Shown piece after piece: positions 40,681 to 49,898 of a stretch of DNA of 64,000 nt. Numbering within the stretch: the stretch's first letter is position 1; each line of letters opens with the position of its first letter. The translations under genes and the position numbers were made by a program. This DNA is from an uncultured Lachnospiraceae bacterium. Lineage in GTDB: Bacteria; Bacillota; Clostridia; Lachnospirales; Lachnospiraceae. Under the pieces are notes generated by a model. The model saw nothing but the letters and a program-made list of their open reading frames with translations. It did no database searches and was not told the DNA's origin. The stretch spans positions 1 through 64,000 of the forward strand of contig CAJTMC010000011.1 in NCBI GenBank assembly GCA_910577115.1. The letters run 5' to 3'.

Positions 40681-43245
40681 TTACGAATTTCTGCCGCAGC
40701 ACATCTTATATTTCTTGCCGCTTCCACATGGACAGGGATCGTTTGGATAAATCCTTGCCTCTTTCTTTACAGGCCCTTTTTGGAGCGTGTCGTCCTTGTT
40801 TGTGCCGGTTACCTTGGCAACCTCCTCACGCTCTACCTTCTGCTCTACCTTTACATGGAGCAGCAGACGCACCGTTTCCTGTTTCATGCTCGCAATCATT
40901 GCGTCAAACATATCATAGCCGCTCATCTTGTACTCCACAAGCGGATTCTTCTGTCCGTATGCCTGCAAGCCGACGCCCTGACGAAGCTGATCCATGTCGT
41001 CAATGTGATCCATCCATTTGCGGTCGATCACCTTTAACAAAATGACACGCTCAATCTCGCGGATATTTTCCGGCTCCGGAAACTCTGCTTCCTTGCTCTC
41101 ATAAAGCTTAACGGCCTCTTCCTTGAGCTGGTGCTTCACACCGTTTTTCGTCTTTTTCGTAATGCGGTCAAGCACAACCGGCTGTAACGGGATAATCGGA
41201 AGCAGAAGCGTGTTGAGTTCCTTCAAATCCCACTCTTCCGGCTCCAAATCGTCATTGATTGCCGTATCTACCGAGCTCTCCACAATATCCGTAATCATCT
41301 TGTAGATAAAATCGCGCATACTCTCGCCGTTTAACACGCGGCGGCGCTCCTCGTAGATAATCTCTCTCTGCTCGTTCATAACCTGATCGTATTCCAACAG
41401 ATTCTTTCTGATTCCAAAGTTGTTGCTTTCTATCTTCTTCTGTGCATTCTCAATCGCGCTTGTGAGCATCTTGTGCTCAATCTCCTGTCCCTCGGGAATG
41501 CCCAGTGTATTAAACATACTGATTAGCCGCTCCGAACCAAACAGACGCATCAAATCGTCTTCCAGCGAAATGTAAAACCGCGACATACCCGGATCGCCCT
41601 GTCGTCCGGAACGCCCGCGCAGCTGATTGTCAATACGCCTTGACTCATGACGCTCTGTACCGATAATCATCAGTCCGCCCGCAGCACGCGCTTCCTCGTC
41701 AAGCTTGATATCCGTACCACGGCCTGCCATGTTGGTCGCAATCGTAACGGCTCCATGCTGGCCTGCATCTGCAACAATCTCCGCCTCAAGCTCATGGAAT
41801 TTCGCATTCAGAACCTTGTGCTGGATACCACGCCTTGTCAGCAGCTTGCTCAGCTCCTCGCTGGCATCAATCGTAATCGTACCGACAAGCACCGGCTGCC
41901 CTGTCGTATGTGCGGCTTCCACCGCGTCTACAATCGCATGCAACTTTTCCTTTCTCGTCTTGTAAACGCTGTCCTGCCGGTCAACTCTGATAACCGGACG
42001 GTGTGTTGGAACCACCACAACGTCCATTCCGTAGATATCCCGAAACTCCTTTTCCTCGGTAAGCGCCGTACCAGTCATACCGCACTTCTTGTCAAATTTA
42101 TTGAAAAAGTTTTGGAACGTAATTGTCGCAAGCGTCTTGCTCTCACGTTTTACCTTTACATGCTCCTTCGCCTCAATCGCCTGATGCAGTCCGTCGGAAT
42201 AACGGCGTCCCGGCATGATACGTCCCGTAAATTCATCGACAATCAATACCTGATCGTCCTTTACAACGTAGTCCTGATCGCGGAACATCAGGTTGTGCGC
42301 TCTCAATGCAAGAATAATGTTATGCTGTATTTCAAGGTTCTCCGGATCGGCAAGGTTTTCGATTTGGAAGAATTTCTCCACGCGCTCTACACCTGCCGCC
42401 GTCAGATTGACTACCTTATCCTTCTCATTTACGATAAAGTCGCCAGTCTCCTCCTGCTCGACACCCATGACGAAATCCATTTTTGTCATCTCGGGAACAT
42501 CCTCACCACGCTTCATCTGTCTTGCCAAAATATCACAGACCTCGTAAAGCTTTGTTGACTTGCTGCTCTGTCCGGAGATAATCAGCGGTGTTCTCGCCTC
42601 GTCAATTAAAACGGAGTCCACCTCGTCAATGATTGCATAGTGCAAATCTCTTAAAACAAGCTGCTCTTTATAGATGACCATATTGTCACGCAGGTAATCA
42701 AAGCCCAGCTCATTGTTTGTAACATAAGTAATATCACAGGCATAGGCCTCTCGCCGTTCCTCCGGCTTCATGTCATTTAAAACCACACCGACCTTCAGGC
42801 CTAAAAATTCATGCACCTGCCCCATCCATTCGGCATCTCGCTTTGCAAGATAATCATTTACGGTGACAACATGAACACCTTTTCCCTCCATTGCGTTCAG
42901 ATACGCAGGAAGAAGGGCTGTCTGTGTTTTACCTTCACCGGTTCTCATCTCTGCAATGCGTCCCTGATGAAGGATAATACCGCCAATCAACTGTACTCTG
43001 TAATGCTCCTGATTCAACACGCGCTTTGCGCCCTCGCGGACAACCGCATACGCTTCCGGAAGAATCTCATCAAGGCTTGTCCCCTCCGACACTCTCTTCT
43101 TGAAATCTGCAGTTTTCGCTCTCAGCTCATCGTCCGTAAGCTTTCCCATCTGTTCCCGATAGCTTTCGATCTTTTTTACAATGGGCTCTATTCTCCTGAG
43201 CTCGCGGTCACTATGCGTACCAAATATTTTTTCTACAATACTCAT
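40681..43245 (-). CDS. secA: Preprotein translocase ATPase SecA
   Basis: Motor that drives secretory proteins through SecYEG. The 854 residues have Walker A MRTGEGKTQ, DEVDSVLIDEARTPL, the TVNDYLAKRDAEWMG motif, the second helicase domain with ATNMAGRGTDI and HESRRIDNQLRGRSGRQGDPG, and a C-terminal zinc SEC-C motif (PCPCGSGKKYKMCCG). The ATG at 43245 is 6 nt after GGAG; a TTG four codons earlier is less likely. It heads a secA-prfB-zinc-ribbon gene run. Confidence 0.98.
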   Translation of the reverse strand: MSIVEKIFGTHSDRELRRIEPIVKKIESYREQMGKLTDDELRAKTADFKKRVSEGTSLDEILPEAYAVVREGAKRVLNQEHYRVQLIGGIILHQGRIAEMRTGEGKTQTALLPAYLNAMEGKGVHVVTVNDYLAKRDAEWMGQVHEFLGLKVGVVLNDMKPEERREAYACDITYVTNNELGFDYLRDNMVIYKEQLVLRDLHYAIIDEVDSVLIDEARTPLIISGQSSKSTKLYEVCDILARQMKRGEDVPEMTKMDFVMGVEQEETGDFIVNEKDKVVNLTAAGVERVEKFFQIENLADPENLEIQHNIILALRAHNLMFRDQDYVVKDDQVLIVDEFTGRIMPGRRYSDGLHQAIEAKEHVKVKRESKTLATITFQNFFNKFDKKCGMTGTALTEEKEFRDIYGMDVVVVPTHRPVIRVDRQDSVYKTRKEKLHAIVDAVEAAHTTGQPVLVGTITIDASEELSKLLTRRGIQHKVLNAKFHELEAEIVADAGQHGAVTIATNMAGRGTDIKLDEEARAAGGLMIIGTERHESRRIDNQLRGRSGRQGDPGMSRFYISLEDDLMRLFGSERLISMFNTLGIPEGQEIEHKMLTSAIENAQKKIESNNFGIRKNLLEYDQVMNEQREIIYEERRRVLNGESMRDFIYKMITDIVESSVDTAINDDLEPEEWDLKELNTLLLPIIPLQPVVLDRITKKTKNGVKHQLKEEAVKLYESKEAEFPEPENIREIERVILLKVIDRKWMDHIDDMDQLRQGVGLQAYGQKNPLVEYKMSGYDMFDAMIASMKQETVRLLLHVKVEQKVEREEVAKVTGTNKDDTLQKGPVKKEARIYPNDPCPCGSGKKYKMCCGRNS

Positions 43246-43402
43246 TTCCGGCTCCAATCATTTAAAATCCTATATTCCCGTATATTTACGCGGTTTCTTC
43301 TGTATAATCTTAAAATGCATAATTACACACACTATTATGTATTGTAACAGATTCAATATGTAAATTCAATGAATTTTCGATTAACAAAGCGTGAAAAATA
43401 TC

Positions 43403-43431
43403 TTGCGCAAATAAATATCCTATATTAAAAT
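43403..43431 (+). promoter_or_regulatory. Promoter for the Uma2-family gene
   Basis: TTGCGC (43403-43408), 17-bp spacer, TAAAAT (43426-43431), about 32 bp upstream of the start codon. Confidence 0.5.
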
Positions 43432-43463
43432 GAAAACACGTATCGGAAAGGGGGCATCGAAAA

Positions 43464-44009
43464 ATGGCATTACCGCAGGAAAAAAATTATACAATTGAAG
43501 ATATCTACGCTCTTCCAGAGGGGCAGAGGGCAGAACTAATTGACGGACGGATATATATGATGGTCCCGCCAAGCACCAAGCATCAGCAGCTTGTCAGTGA
43601 ATTTACCATAACAATCGGAAGTTATATCCGGTCTAAGGGCGGAAACTGTAGCGTATTTCCGGCGCCATTTGCCGTATTCCTAAATGAAGATGACCGAAAC
43701 TATGTGGAACCGGATATTTCGGTTATTTGTAATAAAAACAAATTGGACGAAAGAGGCTGTAACGGAGCTCCTGATTGGATTATAGAAATCACTTCCCCAT
43801 CAAATACGGAAAATGACTATAATATTAAACTTTTTAAATACCGCACCGCCGGAGTTCGCGAATATTGGATCGTAAACCCACGCACAAAAACGGTTACGGT
43901 GTACGATTTTGAAAAAGAGGAACGCTCAAATCAATACAACTTTGACGATACGATTCCCGTCTGTATTTATGAAGATTTCAGCATTAATATTGCCGACTTG
44001 CTTTCCTAA
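43464..44009 (+). CDS. Uma2-family (DUF820) PD-(D/E)xK endonuclease-like protein
   Basis: The 181 residues have the Uma2 pattern: RAELIDGRIYMMVPPSTKHQQLVSE, then VEPDISVICN (Asp), DWIIEITSPSN (Glu) and KLFKYRTAGVREYWIVNP with its lysine. These fit the PD-(D/E)xK nuclease core. Uma2 proteins are abundant in cyanobacteria and scattered in other phyla; their role is unknown. Here it is a single gene between divergent secA and convergent pyrF, with its own promoter, AAAGGGGG ribosome binding site and terminator, which suggests an acquired cassette. Confidence 0.88.
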   Translation: MALPQEKNYTIEDIYALPEGQRAELIDGRIYMMVPPSTKHQQLVSEFTITIGSYIRSKGGNCSVFPAPFAVFLNEDDRNYVEPDISVICNKNKLDERGCNGAPDWIIEITSPSNTENDYNIKLFKYRTAGVREYWIVNPRTKTVTVYDFEKEERSNQYNFDDTIPVCIYEDFSINIADLLS

Positions 44010-44060
44010 ACGCATTCCGAAAATGCAAAAGATTCCCGCTGCCTGAATAACAGACACAAT

Positions 44061-44106
44061 AAAAAAGTAATCGCAAACCTTGCAGACGGCAAACGATTAC
44101 TTTTTT
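44061..44106. terminator. Bidirectional terminator between Uma2 gene and pyrF
   Basis: AAAAAAGTAATCG and CGATTACTTTTTT form a perfect stem around a loop of about 20 nt, serving both converging genes. Confidence 0.93.
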
Positions 44107-44125
44107 GTTCTCTTATTGATTCCTT

Positions 44126-45064
44126 TTACTTCTTCCCATTCTCTCCCAATGCCGACATAATATCATCAATCATATCCATGACCGCCTGTCTGGAAGCGTC
44201 CGCAAAATTTTGTGCACCAAACTCTTTATATTTTTCATTTTGGTAAGCCGCAATAATCCCTCTTGAGGAATTGACAATCGCACCCAAACCGTTTGCATCA
44301 AAAAAATGTACCAAATCCTTGCCGGACGCACCCTGCGCGCCGTACCCCGGCACAAGAATAAATGCCTTTGGCATAAGCGTTCTCAAAATCTTCCCCTGTT
44401 CGGGATAAGTAGCGCCTACCACCGCGCCGACATAACTATATCCGCTTCCCCCCATAAGCTGTTCGCCCCATGCAGCAACCCGTTCGCCGACATGTTCATA
44501 GAGCGGTCTGCCGTCAATCAGTCTGTCCTGAAATTCCCCACTGCTTGGATTTGAAGTCTTTACCAGTATAAACAAGCCCTTCTTTTCCTCCTTGCAGACA
44601 TCAATAAACGGCTGCACACCGTCCGTACCAAGATACGGATTGACCGTCACAAAATCCTCGTCAAACCCGGCGCACAAATTGTTTCCAACCTGCACCCTGC
44701 CAAGATGCGCCGCAGCGTAAGCCGCAGACGTCGAACCGATATCACCGCGCTTGACATCACCAATCACAATAAGCCCTTTTTCCTTACAATACTGAACCGT
44801 CTTCTGAAACGCCGCAAGCCCCGGAATCCCAAACTGCTCATACATGGCAATCTGCGGCTTTACTGCCGGAATCAGATCATAAATTTTATCAATAATCTCC
44901 TTATTATAGAGCCATATCGCCTCTGCAGCGCCCTCAAGCGTTTCACCCTTCGCTTCAAAAGCGGCTTTTTTAATATGCTCCGGCACAAACTTCATCATCG
45001 GATCAAGTCCTACGACAATCGGCGCACCTGTACTCTTTATCATTTTAATCAACTGATCTATCAT
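44126..45064 (-). CDS. pyrF: Orotidine 5'-phosphate decarboxylase, type 2
   Basis: Last step of UMP synthesis. The 312 residues match the long type 2 form: VVGLDPMMKFVPEHIK, the catalytic Asp-Lys-Asp in VIGDVKRGDIGST, and PGYGAQGASGKDLVHFFDANGLGAIVNSSRGI. The ATG at 45064 is 8 nt after GAGG; a GTG one codon earlier is the alternative. It lies 48 nt downstream of nrdD, so both nucleotide genes may share a transcript. No other pyr gene is nearby. Confidence 0.96.
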   Translation of the reverse strand: MIDQLIKMIKSTGAPIVVGLDPMMKFVPEHIKKAAFEAKGETLEGAAEAIWLYNKEIIDKIYDLIPAVKPQIAMYEQFGIPGLAAFQKTVQYCKEKGLIVIGDVKRGDIGSTSAAYAAAHLGRVQVGNNLCAGFDEDFVTVNPYLGTDGVQPFIDVCKEEKKGLFILVKTSNPSSGEFQDRLIDGRPLYEHVGERVAAWGEQLMGGSGYSYVGAVVGATYPEQGKILRTLMPKAFILVPGYGAQGASGKDLVHFFDANGLGAIVNSSRGIIAAYQNEKYKEFGAQNFADASRQAVMDMIDDIMSALGENGKK

Positions 45065-45112
45065 CACATTTTCCTCTATCCATATAATATCTATTGTTAT
45101 TTCATTACAACG

Positions 45113-47533
45113 TCACACCCGCGTATTCAAAAATTCCGCATACCGCCTGATATTCGATGCGTTTACATACTTCTGCTTTGACTGCCCTGACACAATAACC
45201 AGCGTCGGCGCCTGCATAACACCATACTTGACTGCAAGATCATAATTGTCCTCCGCATCAATTATGGTATAATCCACGTCCTTCAAATACTCCTTTGCAA
45301 GCCTGCAGTTCGGACAGGTTTTCGTCGTAAACAGCATCTTCTTACTTTTATTATTCTTATCGCTCTTTTTCCCTGCACGCTCCGTTACAAAAGTCTCACG
45401 CACAGCAGACTTTTGGGTCACTGCACTGCCCTTTGCCGCTTTCTCATGCGCCGCGTAAGTCATGCCGCCCATTCTGTATTCCGTACGGTTTGCATACTCC
45501 TGAAGCTTTCCGTCATTCCAGTTCTGCACCGGACGGTAATATCCTGTAATACGGCTATAAATCTCCGTAACGCTTCCGCATTTTGGGCAGCGCTTCTGTT
45601 CTCCGTTCAGATAACCATGCTCCCGGCAAATCGAGTAAGTAGGAGACATCGTATAATATGGAAGCTTGTAGTTTTCGGCAATCGTCCTGACAAGCTCTGC
45701 CGCCGCCTTCCAGTCAGGCAGCTTTTCCCCCAAAAAAGCATGAAAAACAGTTCCCGACGTGTAAAGTGTCTGTAGCTCGTCCTGTACATCAAGCGCATCA
45801 AAAATATCCGTCGTATAATCAACCGGCAAATGCGAAGAATTGGTATAATAAGGCGTATCTCCCTCATGTCCTGCCGTAATAATATCCGCATACTTTTCCT
45901 TATCATGCTTCGCAAGCCTGTATGTTGTACTCTCTGCCGGTGTTGCCTCCAAATTATACAAATCCCCGTAAAGCTCCTGATAATCAGAAAGCCGCTCACG
46001 CATATGATTTAACACCTCTTTTGTGAAATCCTGCGTTTCCTTATGGGACAAATCCTTTCCAAGCCATTTCGCATTCAGACCAACTTCATTCATTCCAATC
46101 AGTCCGATTGTTGAAAAATGATTCTCAAAGCTGCCAAGATAACGTTTCGTATAAGGATACAATCCCTCGTCCAAAAGCCTTGAAATCACGCTCCTCTTAA
46201 TCTTCAGCGAGCGAGCGCTGATATCCATCATTCTGTCAAGGCGCTTGTAAAAGTCTTTTTTATCTTTCGCAAGATAAGCAATTCTCGGCATGTTAATTGT
46301 AACGACACCCACGCTTCCCGTACTCTCACCCGAGCCAAAGAAACCACCTGTTTTTTTGCGAAGCTCCCGCAAGTCAAGGCGCAGACGGCAGCACATACTG
46401 CGCACATCAGAAGGCTCCATATCAGAGTTAATATAATTGGAAAAATACGGCGTTCCGTATTTTGCCGTCATTTCAAATAGCAGACGGTTGTTTTCCGTAT
46501 CAGACCAGTCAAAATCACGCGTTATGGAATATGTCGGAATCGGATACTGGAATCCTCTGCCGTTTGAGTCGCCCTCGATCATGGTTTCAATAAACGCCTT
46601 GTTGATCATGTCCATTTCACGCTTACAGTCCTTGTATCTAAAATCCATCTCCTTGCCACCGACAATCGCCGGCAGCTGCGCCAAATCATTCGGAACCGTC
46701 CAGTCAAGCGTAATGTTGCTAAAGGGCGCCTGCGTTCCCCAGCGGCTTGGCGTATTCACGCCATAGATAAATGCTTCAATGCACTTTTTTACTTCTTCAT
46801 AAGAAAGCTGATCCACTCTCACAAACGGCGCAAGATACGTGTCAAATGACGAGAACGCCTGTGCGCCTGCCCACTCGTTCTGCATAATTCCAAGAAAATT
46901 CACCATTTGGTTGCAAAGCACCGACAAATGCTTTGCAGGTGCGGAAGTAATTTTTCCGGGGATGCCGCCAAGCCCTTCCTGAATCAGCTGCTTCAACGAC
47001 CAGCCTGCACAGTACCCCGTAAGCATGGACAAATCGTGGATATGAATGTCCGCATTTCTGTGCGCCTGTGCAATCTCCTCATCGTAAATCTCAGAGAGCC
47101 AGTAGTTTGCCGTGACAGCGCCTGAATTTGATAAAATCAGGCCTCCGACAGAATATGTCACCGTAGAATTTTCCTTTACGCGCCAGTCCTCGATCTTTAC
47201 ATAGCTGTTGACGACCTCTTTATAGTCCAGAATGGTCGATTTCATATTGCGCATTTTTTCCCGCTGTTTCCGGTACAAAATAAATGCCTTTGCAGTCTCG
47301 GTATACCCTGCCTGCTCCAAAATCTTCTCCACGCTGTCCTGAATGTCCTCAACGTGAACCATTCCCTTTTTCACCTTATTTTGAATGTCCGCAGTCACCC
47401 TGAGCGTCAGCAAATCCACAATGTCCTGATTATACTGCACCTGTGTTGCGTCAAATGCCTTGACAATGGCCGCGCCAATCTTTCCAAGTCCAAACTCCGT
47501 CTCGCTGCCATCCCGTTTAATCACCTCAAACAT
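45113..47533 (-). CDS. nrdD: Anaerobic ribonucleoside-triphosphate reductase with C-terminal thioredoxin-like domain
   Basis: Oxygen-sensitive class III reductase that makes dNTPs using a glycyl radical. The 806 residues have an N-terminal ATP-cone (FEVIKRDGSETEFGLGKIGAAI), the catalytic barrel, a zinc site ending CPKCGSV and the radical glycine G664 in SRITGYYRP. After a Lys/Ser linker (about 700-730) a thioredoxin/glutaredoxin-like domain with CPNC (740-743) and APTLVIVSG completes the protein. That domain could reduce the enzyme or its formate/thiol system. No nrdG activase gene is in the window. Tandem NrdR boxes lie upstream. Confidence 0.95.
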   Translation of the reverse strand: MFEVIKRDGSETEFGLGKIGAAIVKAFDATQVQYNQDIVDLLTLRVTADIQNKVKKGMVHVEDIQDSVEKILEQAGYTETAKAFILYRKQREKMRNMKSTILDYKEVVNSYVKIEDWRVKENSTVTYSVGGLILSNSGAVTANYWLSEIYDEEIAQAHRNADIHIHDLSMLTGYCAGWSLKQLIQEGLGGIPGKITSAPAKHLSVLCNQMVNFLGIMQNEWAGAQAFSSFDTYLAPFVRVDQLSYEEVKKCIEAFIYGVNTPSRWGTQAPFSNITLDWTVPNDLAQLPAIVGGKEMDFRYKDCKREMDMINKAFIETMIEGDSNGRGFQYPIPTYSITRDFDWSDTENNRLLFEMTAKYGTPYFSNYINSDMEPSDVRSMCCRLRLDLRELRKKTGGFFGSGESTGSVGVVTINMPRIAYLAKDKKDFYKRLDRMMDISARSLKIKRSVISRLLDEGLYPYTKRYLGSFENHFSTIGLIGMNEVGLNAKWLGKDLSHKETQDFTKEVLNHMRERLSDYQELYGDLYNLEATPAESTTYRLAKHDKEKYADIITAGHEGDTPYYTNSSHLPVDYTTDIFDALDVQDELQTLYTSGTVFHAFLGEKLPDWKAAAELVRTIAENYKLPYYTMSPTYSICREHGYLNGEQKRCPKCGSVTEIYSRITGYYRPVQNWNDGKLQEYANRTEYRMGGMTYAAHEKAAKGSAVTQKSAVRETFVTERAGKKSDKNNKSKKMLFTTKTCPNCRLAKEYLKDVDYTIIDAEDNYDLAVKYGVMQAPTLVIVSGQSKQKYVNASNIRRYAEFLNTRV

Positions 47534-47645
47534 TAACCTGCTCCTTCCACAATTTCATCCAAAATGGCATAACTGTTACATTTATGTCTTCATACGGTCA
47601 ATGCAGTAAATGCACAGCCCTGCCAAACAGCTACAACATGAGTAC

Positions 47646-47674
47646 ATAATATCAGATAGAAAGTCGCACGTCAA
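47646..47674 (-). promoter_or_regulatory. Promoter for nrdD
   Basis: Minus-strand TTGACG (47669-47674), 17-bp spacer, TATTAT (47646-47651), about 110 bp before the nrdD start and immediately downstream of the NrdR boxes. Confidence 0.7.
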
Positions 47675-47683
47675 TCGAACACC

Positions 47684-47729
47684 ACTAAATATCATGTGTT
47701 CTTTTCTGAATAAATACAATATCTTGTGT
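47684..47729 (-). promoter_or_regulatory. Tandem NrdR boxes
   Basis: Two 16-bp boxes, ACACATGATATTTAGT (47684-47699) and ACACAAGATATTGTAT (47714-47729) on the minus strand, lie 30 bp apart. They fit the NrdR consensus ACAC-A-ATATAT-GTGT, and the three-helical-turn spacing is characteristic of NrdR, the ATP/dATP-sensing repressor of ribonucleotide reductase genes. They abut the -35 of the nrdD promoter. Confidence 0.85.
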
Positions 47730-47751
47730 TTTTATGACAACCCTGTCAGTT

Positions 47752-48828
47752 TTAGCGCGTCTGCAGAAACTCGTATTCCCGCTTCGCTTTCGCGTCGTCC
47801 GGATACGTCTGAAGATACTCTTCCATCAGACTTTTCGCTTGTGAAAAATTCCCCAAATATTCATTTGCCACAATCCGGTTATATTGTAACTCCTGCAGAT
47901 AATCCGACCCTCCGACCGCAATTCCCGCCTCAAACGCCTCAAGCGCCTCATCATATTTTTCCTGTTTCACAAGGCACATGCCAAGATTATTATAAATTGC
48001 TGCATTCGGTTCATTTCCGTTTAAATAAGTCTGATACACCCCCGCCGCGTAATTCAAATCGCCAAGCTTTTCGTACGTCTGTCCCAAAATCAGGGATTTC
48101 TCCGCATCATTCCCGTTCAGGGAGCCGTCAAGATAAGTGCGTGCATTCTGGTAATCCTCAAGATAATAATAAAGCGTCCCGCGCTCGCCGTCAGACAGCT
48201 TCTTCCCCTTCTGCTCCATAAACGCCGAAAGATATGTTTTTCCCTCCTCGCCAAAGCCTGCCGCCTGCATCTCCACATAAGCATCTGTCACCAGATCCAG
48301 ATTGTCAGGCGCAAGGGAAAACGCCTTCTCAAAATCGGCAATTGCTTCCTGATAATTATTTTGCCGCAGCAGTACACAGGCACGCAGATAATAAGCGTCC
48401 AGCTCCTTCTTTCTCAAAGCAATGATTGCCGAATATATGTTCTTTGCATCTTCATATTTTCCCTGCTTGATATACGCCGCCGCAAGATAGTAATTGGTAT
48501 CATACTCCAACGCCGTAAGCACATTTCCGCCATTTTGTATCGACTCCAAAAACGCACTCTCCGCACTCGCATAATCTCCAAGCCCCATATAAGCAAGCCC
48601 TTCTCCCCTGCTTGTCAGCTGCATATCTTCCTTATTCAGCCGCGCAAGGTCAAAGCAGGCAAGCGCCCCTTGAAAATCATACTGCTCAACCAGCTCCATT
48701 CCCTGCTTTACATTCGTATCTCCTGTTTTATTCCCACATCCAAAAAGGCATACCGCCGCTGCCGCGGCAAGTATGCTCATTTTTATTTTCCCTATGTTAT
48801 ACTGATGTTTCTTATGTACTCTGCTCAA
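47752..48828 (-). CDS. TPR-repeat lipoprotein
   Basis: The 358 residues start with a lipoprotein signal (basic N-terminus, hydrophobic stretch to about residue 28, lipobox LFGC with the cysteine near residue 31) and continue with about eight tetratricopeptide repeats, such as NAAIYNNLGMCLVKQEKYDEALEAFEAG. It is probably an extracytoplasmic protein-interaction scaffold. Its ATG overlaps the stop of the LacI gene by 4 nt, so it is the last gene of the maltodextrin operon; a role there is inferred only from position. Confidence 0.82.
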   Translation of the reverse strand: MSRVHKKHQYNIGKIKMSILAAAAAVCLFGCGNKTGDTNVKQGMELVEQYDFQGALACFDLARLNKEDMQLTSRGEGLAYMGLGDYASAESAFLESIQNGGNVLTALEYDTNYYLAAAYIKQGKYEDAKNIYSAIIALRKKELDAYYLRACVLLRQNNYQEAIADFEKAFSLAPDNLDLVTDAYVEMQAAGFGEEGKTYLSAFMEQKGKKLSDGERGTLYYYLEDYQNARTYLDGSLNGNDAEKSLILGQTYEKLGDLNYAAGVYQTYLNGNEPNAAIYNNLGMCLVKQEKYDEALEAFEAGIAVGGSDYLQELQYNRIVANEYLGNFSQAKSLMEEYLQTYPDDAKAKREYEFLQTR

Positions 48829-49862
48829 TTCGCCATTCCCCCTGTTGACTCTCTCTCCATAAGCTCTGCCTCATATACCATGTGCTGATGCTCCTTCTGC
48901 CCTGATATAATCGCAAATAAAAGCTTAATCGTTGCCTTTGCCATGTCCTCCACAGGCTGACGCATTGTGGTAAGACGGGGAGTTATGTAGTTTCCGATAT
49001 CAATACCGTCATAGCCTGCAACCGAGACATCCTCAGGGATTTTATAGCCTGCCTCGTGCAGCGCCCTGCACGCGCCGATTGCAAGGGTATCCGATACCGC
49101 GTAAACCGCACTGAATTTTTCGCCGCTCTCAATTAAACGTTTTGTTGTGGCATAGCCATTCTCCATAGAAAAGTGATTCATTTCCTCGTCCGTATCAAAA
49201 ACCAAATGTTCATCAACCGAAATACCGTTTTTTTGAAGTGCGTCAAAGTAACCCTCTAGGCGCAGCCTTCCGATACACTCCTCGTAAGCCTCCGCCGCAA
49301 TAATCGCAATCCGCTGATGTCCGAGCCCAATCAGGTAATCCACCATTTTTTCACTTTCCACGCGGTCGTCCACACCGATATTCGAATAGGAATCCTTTGA
49401 TATATTCTCGGGAATTCCGCCTGCCGTACTGAATACAAACGGCACATTCAGCTTTTTTAACTTGTCCTCCGAGCGGGAAAAATATCCTCCAAGAAATATT
49501 ATACCACGAAGTCTTTTTTCTTTCACTACTTTTTGTGCAACATCTACCTCGTCCTCATCAAACTCGATGTGGGAAAGCTCCATCGCATAGCCTTTTCTCT
49601 TACATTCCTGTTCGATTATGGCAATCATATTGGTAAAGAACGGGTTTGCAATACCCTTCACCAACACCGCGATTGCCTTTGCATCCGACCGTTTCAAGTT
49701 TCGCGCGCTATCGTTTGGAACATATCCGTACTCCTTGATCGTGTCCAGTATTTTCGCTTTTGTAACCGGATTGATATCAGGGTGATTATTGATTGCCCTT
49801 GATACAGTACTGACACCCACTCCGCATATTTTTGCGATATCCTTAATTGTCGGTTCAAACAC
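48825..49862 (-). CDS. LacI-family regulator of the maltodextrin operon
   Basis: The 345 residues comprise a LacI helix-turn-helix (TIKDIAKICGVGVSTVSRAINNHPDINPVTKAKILDTIKEYGYVPNDSARNLK) and a sugar-binding domain with ISIVGFD-like VSVAGYDGIDIGNYITPRLTTM. It lies in the same operon as malQ and the ABC genes, so it probably binds the operators upstream of the binding-protein gene (54750-54796) and responds to a maltose-type sugar. MalR-like assignment is by context. Confidence 0.88.
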   Translation of the reverse strand: MFEPTIKDIAKICGVGVSTVSRAINNHPDINPVTKAKILDTIKEYGYVPNDSARNLKRSDAKAIAVLVKGIANPFFTNMIAIIEQECKRKGYAMELSHIEFDEDEVDVAQKVVKEKRLRGIIFLGGYFSRSEDKLKKLNVPFVFSTAGGIPENISKDSYSNIGVDDRVESEKMVDYLIGLGHQRIAIIAAEAYEECIGRLRLEGYFDALQKNGISVDEHLVFDTDEEMNHFSMENGYATTKRLIESGEKFSAVYAVSDTLAIGACRALHEAGYKIPEDVSVAGYDGIDIGNYITPRLTTMRQPVEDMAKATIKLLFAIISGQKEHQHMVYEAELMERESTGGMAN

Positions 49863-49898
49863 CTTATCTCTCTCCTTTAATGTCTTTTCGTCCTGGAG

